Source: JAIBJN01 sp963838795
GTDB taxonomy: Bacteria > Actinomycetota > Thermoleophilia > Gaiellales > Gaiellaceae
Length of the DNA stretch: 64,000 nt
Assembly (NCBI GenBank): GCA_963838795.1
Contig: CAWISL010000018.1
Span: 168,795 to 232,794, forward strand
Reading direction: 5' to 3'
The notes beneath the pieces are model-generated. The model made no database searches. It was not told the DNA's origin and saw only the letters and a program-made list of their open reading frames with translations. This document shows, piece after piece, positions 60,860 to 64,000 of the stretch. The translations under genes and the position numbers were made by a program. The number at the start of each line of letters is the position of its first letter. Within the stretch, counting starts at the first letter, position 1.

Positions 60860-61585
60860 TCACGAGACGCGCGCGGCCTTGGGCTCGGTGGAGACTTTGT
60901 AGCCCACGCCCCAGACGGTGACGACCGGGCACGCGTCGCCGAGCTTGCGCCTCAGTTGCCGGACGTGGACGTCCACCGTCCGGGTGTCGCCGGCGAAGGT
61001 GTAGCCCCAGACGCGTTCGAGCAGCTGGTCGCGGGTCAGCACCAGCCCGCGATGGTCGAGCAGGTCCCAGAGGAGGTCGAACTCCTTCGGGGCGAGCTGC
61101 ACTTCCTCGCCGAGGACCGTGACCTCGCGACGTCCGGCGTCGACGCGCAGGTGGCCGTGCTCGAGGACGGAGCTCACGAACTCGCGGCGCTCCGGCCCCG
61201 AGCGGCGAAGGATCGACTTCACGCGGGCGACGAGCTCGCCCGGGTTGAACGGCTTCGTTAGGTAGTCGTCGGCGCCGACCTCGAGGCCGATGATCTTGTC
61301 GATGTCCTCGTCGCGAGCGCTGAGCATGAGGATCGGGACGTCGGAGCGCTGGCGGATGCGGCGGCAAACGTCGATTCCGTCGATGTCGGGGAGCATGAGG
61401 TCGAGGATGATGAGCGCCGGGGGATCGGCGCTCGCCTTCTCGAGCGCATCGCCGCCGGTGCTCGCCACGCTCACGGTGAAGCCGGCGCGCTTCAAGTACA
61501 TCCCAACGAAGGACGCGATGCTCGACTCGTCCTCGACGACGAGGATCGCCTGCTTCTTCCCGGGCACGACTCCGTATGGTGGCAT
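60860..61585 (-). CDS. OmpR-type response regulator
   Basis: The 241-residue partner of the adjacent kinase has a full receiver (AILVVEDESSIASFVGMYLK, Asp62 in IILDLMLPDIDG, Lys in YLTKPF) and a winged helix (LAPKEFDLLWDLLDHRGLVL, TRTVDVHVRQLRRKLGDACP, VTVWGVGYKV). The start is ATG 61585; an internal GTG seven codons on is an alternative, and the longer upstream reading is a shadow. Confidence 0.94.
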   Translation of the reverse strand: MPPYGVVPGKKQAILVVEDESSIASFVGMYLKRAGFTVSVASTGGDALEKASADPPALIILDLMLPDIDGIDVCRRIRQRSDVPILMLSARDEDIDKIIGLEVGADDYLTKPFNPGELVARVKSILRRSGPERREFVSSVLEHGHLRVDAGRREVTVLGEEVQLAPKEFDLLWDLLDHRGLVLTRDQLLERVWGYTFAGDTRTVDVHVRQLRRKLGDACPVVTVWGVGYKVSTEPKAARVS

Positions 61586-61628
61586 ACCCCCCGGCGAGGA
61601 CGCGGAGGTCGACCGGCTTCTCGCTCGG

Positions 61629-62129
61629 CTACTTGCGGTTGAGGCCATAGGTGTCGACGCGCCGCGGCCACGAGCGCCACGGTCGATCGCCGATCCTGAA
61701 CCTGCCGGTCGATCCTCGGTCAGCCGCATCGAGGGTGAGCGAACCGACGACCCTCCCGCTGGCGCTGATCCGGCGCCCCCTCATGATCACCTGCCACGGC
61801 CCGCCGTCGTCGCCGGACAAGATGACGCAGCCGATGTCCTGGCCGCGGATCTCGACGGTGCGCGGGCTGACTCGCCGGGCCCGCTGCCGGCACTGGTCGC
61901 TGAGGTGCGGGCGCCCACCGCCTGCGAGGTCGACGACGCGAAGCCTGCCCCTTCCGATGTTGACGAGGAGCGCGCCCCGCCGCGCGACGGCCGCGCGGCC
62001 GTTGCCGTTTTCCAGCTCGACGAACTCCGCTCCGGGCGTTCGGAGCAGGACGGGCACCGCGCCGAACGCGGCCTCGGTGGCGGCCGTCGCCAAGATCGCG
62101 ACCGAGACCAGGACCAGGATTCGCCGCAT
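61629..62129 (-). CDS. Secreted protein of unknown function upstream of a two-component system
   Basis: The 166-residue protein has a signal peptide (RILVLVSVAILATAATEAAF, then GAVP) and a basic, beta-rich mature part with two Cys (SDQCRQRARR and DIGCVILSGDDG) that may pair. No family is recognised. ATG 62129 lies 7 bp after TAGTTC, with TTGAAG 18 bp further up as a possible -35. It precedes the regulator by 43 bp and may be the ligand-side partner or a target of the system. Confidence 0.65.
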   Translation of the reverse strand: MRRILVLVSVAILATAATEAAFGAVPVLLRTPGAEFVELENGNGRAAVARRGALLVNIGRGRLRVVDLAGGGRPHLSDQCRQRARRVSPRTVEIRGQDIGCVILSGDDGGPWQVIMRGRRISASGRVVGSLTLDAADRGSTGRFRIGDRPWRSWPRRVDTYGLNRK

Positions 62130-62263
62130 TCGTAGAGAACTATCGCGTCAGCCCGTGAGACTTCAATTACCTACCTGTAAGAAATCTGTAAACGCGGCGA
62201 CACAGGCGCCCTCCGGCAGCCCGAGAGCGTCCGCGGGCGTCCGTACCATCGACGAGACCTCCG

Positions 62264-62524
62264 ATGGACGAGCGGGCACGGCATGATCGTACGCTGCGCC
62301 TCCTCGAGGCGCGCCTGGACGCCCTCGCGGACGCGTGCGAGCGGGCTCCGCGCGGCGAGCGGCGGTTCGAGCCCGAGATCGACGCGGCGGTTGCCGCCAC
62401 CCGCCATGCCGTCGCGCTCGGCCTGATCAACGCGCGCGAAGCCGACCGGGTCTGGGCCGCGGTGGTGCGCCGTCACCCTCGCGCGGCCTGGTGCCGGCGG
62501 GGGGCCCGGCAGCTGGCGGCCTGA
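62264..62524 (+). CDS. Small hypothetical protein (86 aa)
   Basis: A basic helical protein of 86 residues: LRLLEARLDALADACERAPR, then AAVAATRHAVALGLINAREA and DRVWAAVVRRHP. Function unknown. ATG 62264 has CTCCG before it and a TACCAT box 14 bp upstream. It ends 5 bp from the convergent zinc-ribbon gene. Confidence 0.5.
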   Translation: MDERARHDRTLRLLEARLDALADACERAPRGERRFEPEIDAAVAATRHAVALGLINAREADRVWAAVVRRHPRAAWCRRGARQLAA

Positions 62525-62529
62525 CCCTC

Positions 62530-62733
62530 TCAGGCGACGAGTCGGACGGTCCCGCGCAGCCCGACGGCGTTCTCTCGCTCTTGGCGCTCTGTCCGCGACC
62601 AGCCGTCCTGGGTCGCGGTGGGCTCGCACAGGTGGCAGACGACTCGCGGCACCTGGCGCTCCTCGACGCTCTGCCAGTACCGGAAGCGCTCCCCGGCGAG
62701 GAGGTTTCGGCGGCAGAGCGCACAGAGCGTCAT
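62530..62733 (-). CDS. Small zinc-ribbon-like protein (67 aa)
   Basis: Two CxxC knuckles, Cys4/Cys7 (TLCALCRRNLLAGE) and Cys33/Cys36 (VVCHLCEPT), predict one bound zinc. The rest is basic and charged. No family name is claimed. ATG 62733 is chosen because the first CxxC directly follows; GAGAGG stands 4 bp upstream. The longer upstream reading is not supported. Confidence 0.6.
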   Translation of the reverse strand: MTLCALCRRNLLAGERFRYWQSVEERQVPRVVCHLCEPTATQDGWSRTERQERENAVGLRGTVRLVA

Positions 62734-62810
62734 CTGCCTCTCGATCGTAGGGAGGGCCCCGGACGGCGCGCGCCTCCAACCGCCGCGACCTGCGGCATAC
62801 TGCCTGGGCA

Positions 62811-63272
62811 ATGCCCAGTGGCCAGGGGTACCCGGGCCCGAGGCCGGTCGCACACTCGCCCGTCGAGCGAGACGAAAGCGCCACCGAGGTCTGCCGCCAG
62901 GCTCTCGAGCGCTTGGGCGAGGAGCTGCCGGACGTCCAGCTCTGCTGCCTCCTTCGCATGGGGGACGCGCTACGCGTGGTCGCCTCCGAGGGAGGGCTGC
63001 GACTGATCTACGAGGTCCGACGTGAGCAGGGAGGCATTTGCTGGCGCGCGGCCGAGACGCGCGAGCCGCAGCTCGTCGAGGACGTCAGGCGGGATCCCGA
63101 CTACATGGCGACCGACGAGCGGGTGCGCTCGGAGGTGGCCGTCCCTGTAGTCGGCGGGCACGAGACGTTGCTCGTGCTCGACGCCGAGTTCCTCGACCGC
63201 GTGTTCACAGCCGAAGAGGCCGCGGCAGTCATCGCGCGAGCGTCGCAGCTCGAGCTCGAGCTGACCACGTAA
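62811..63272 (+). CDS. GAF-domain protein
   Basis: The 153-residue protein is essentially one GAF domain: VCRQALERLGEELPDVQLCC, then GGICWRAAETREPQLVEDVR, DPDYMATDERVRSEVAVPVV and LLVLDAEFLDRVFTAEEAAA. GAF domains bind small ligands or sense redox state. No output domain is attached. The three Cys (positions 28, 45 and 46, and one in GICW) make a redox role possible. It ends 6 bp from the convergent dehydrogenase gene. Confidence 0.82.
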   Translation: MPSGQGYPGPRPVAHSPVERDESATEVCRQALERLGEELPDVQLCCLLRMGDALRVVASEGGLRLIYEVRREQGGICWRAAETREPQLVEDVRRDPDYMATDERVRSEVAVPVVGGHETLLVLDAEFLDRVFTAEEAAAVIARASQLELELTT

Positions 63273-63278
63273 CGACGG

Positions 63279-63998
63279 TCAGTCGTAGCGAAAGAAGCCC
63301 TCGCCGGCCTTCCGGCCCAGCTTGCCCTCGTCCCGCATGAGGATGAGGCGCTCCGGCGGGGCCATGCGCTCCTCGCCGAGCGCGCGGTGGAGCGCCTCGG
63401 AAGCGTGGACGTGGACGTCGACGCCGATCAGGTCGATGAGCGCACACGGCCCGATCGGCCAGTTCACTCCGCGCGTCATCGCCTTGTCGAGATCGTCCGG
63501 CGAGACGCCCGCCTCGTCGAGGACGCGGACGCAGTCGTTCAAGAGCGGGATGAGGATGCGGTTGACGACGAAGCCGGGCGTGTCGTTGCAGCGGATCGGC
63601 TCCTTCCCCAGCCGCACGGCCAGCTCGAACGCCGTGTCGACGGCCTCGGAAGACGCGAGCTTCGTGCGCACGATCTCGACCAGCGGCAGCACCGGCGCGG
63701 GGTTGAAGAAATGCATGCCGACGACGCGCTCCGGGTGTGCGGTCGCAGCGGCGACGTCCGTGACCGAGAGAGCCGAGGTGTTGGTCGCCAGGACGGCGGC
63801 CTCCCCCACCTCGTCGTCGAGGACGCGGAACAGCTCGCGCTTGGCGTCGAGCTCCTCCACGATCGCCTCGATCACGAGGTCGCACCCGGCGAGGCCGCCG
63901 AGCTCCGTCGTCGTCGTCAGCCGAGCAAGCGCCGCGTCGCGCTCGTCCGCGCTCAGCCGGCCCTTCTCGACACCGCGGCCCAGATAGTGGGCGATCCG
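63279..63998 (-). CDS. 3-hydroxyacyl-CoA (3-hydroxybutyryl-CoA) dehydrogenase, C-terminal part
   Basis: The frame is open to the right edge of the window, so the NAD-binding N terminus is missing. What remains includes CDLVIEAIVEELDAKRELFR, LATNTSALSVTDVAAATAHP, RVVGMHFFNPAPVLPLVEIV (His-Glu catalytic pair region), NDTPGFVVNRILIPLLNDCV, and DKAMTRGVNWPIGPCALIDL with IGVDV. It oxidises 3-hydroxyacyl-CoA in beta-oxidation or butanoate metabolism. KAGEGFFRYD is the typical end. Confidence 0.93.
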   Translation of the reverse strand, partial: RIAHYLGRGVEKGRLSADERDAALARLTTTTELGGLAGCDLVIEAIVEELDAKRELFRVLDDEVGEAAVLATNTSALSVTDVAAATAHPERVVGMHFFNPAPVLPLVEIVRTKLASSEAVDTAFELAVRLGKEPIRCNDTPGFVVNRILIPLLNDCVRVLDEAGVSPDDLDKAMTRGVNWPIGPCALIDLIGVDVHVHASEALHRALGEERMAPPERLILMRDEGKLGRKAGEGFFRYD

Positions 63999-64000
63999 CT

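Overview
The window is a piece of a GC-rich bacterial chromosome. By eye about two thirds of the bases are G or C, and third codon positions are strongly G/C biased. Gene content points to a deep-branching actinobacterium, most likely Thermoleophilia (Gaiellales or Solirubrobacterales). The reasons are a complete dcw cluster without ftsA, a meso-DAP type MurE, many GTG and TTG starts, and many genes whose start codon sits 6 to 8 bases after a TANNNT -10 box, as expected of leaderless mRNAs. The taxon is inferred from style and gene content; no database was searched.

Layout. 1-1371: end of a membrane protein gene and gltX. 1372-4690: a lower-GC stretch with no intact gene but recognisable broken ones, including a TIR/PH-like gene cut by many small indels. 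4734-7873: nfo, a nine-cysteine protein, a HAD hydrolase and a cation/proton antiporter. 7990-11334: an ABC exporter whose permease carries one frameshift. 11344-14119: marR, an MFS exporter and a threonine aldolase-like gene, with a MarR-type palindrome at the start codon. 14478-20374: the glycine cleavage operon gcvT-gcvH-gcvPA-gcvPB, continued without gaps by HEAT-like, cupin and ankyrin genes. 20569-35375 (minus strand): mraZ-rsmH-ftsL-ftsI-murE-murF-mraY-murD-ftsW-murG-murC-murB-ftsQ-ftsZ, with a textbook MraZ operator.

35496-44047 holds a small conserved-looking protein, a PfkB kinase, a sigma factor translationally coupled to ogt, the hydantoinase genes hyuA/hyuB behind a CGNR-type regulator, a cupin, an HhH-GPD DNA glycosylase and azlCD. 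44189-51166 is an accessory block: two tandem secreted LVIVD-repeat proteins, a secreted protein with six identical 48-bp repeats, a fragment of a duplicated response regulator, three response regulators (two with a lost phosphoacceptor Asp) and a lipoprotein. 51335-58957 (minus strand) holds queA, tgt, yajC, a fused secDF, a phasin-like protein, an ABC1/UbiB kinase and a 37-residue ORF. The right end has a two-component system behind a secreted protein, several small proteins, a GAF protein and the C-terminal part of a 3-hydroxyacyl-CoA dehydrogenase.

How the genes work together. The dcw cluster makes peptidoglycan precursors and the division machinery. The yajC/secDF genes serve protein export, and queA/tgt make queuosine in tRNA. 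The gcv operon feeds one-carbon metabolism. The less understood parts are the genes appended to gcv, the sigma-Ogt pair, the degenerate receivers beside the LVIVD proteins, and the decayed or poorly assembled island at 1.4-4.6 kb.
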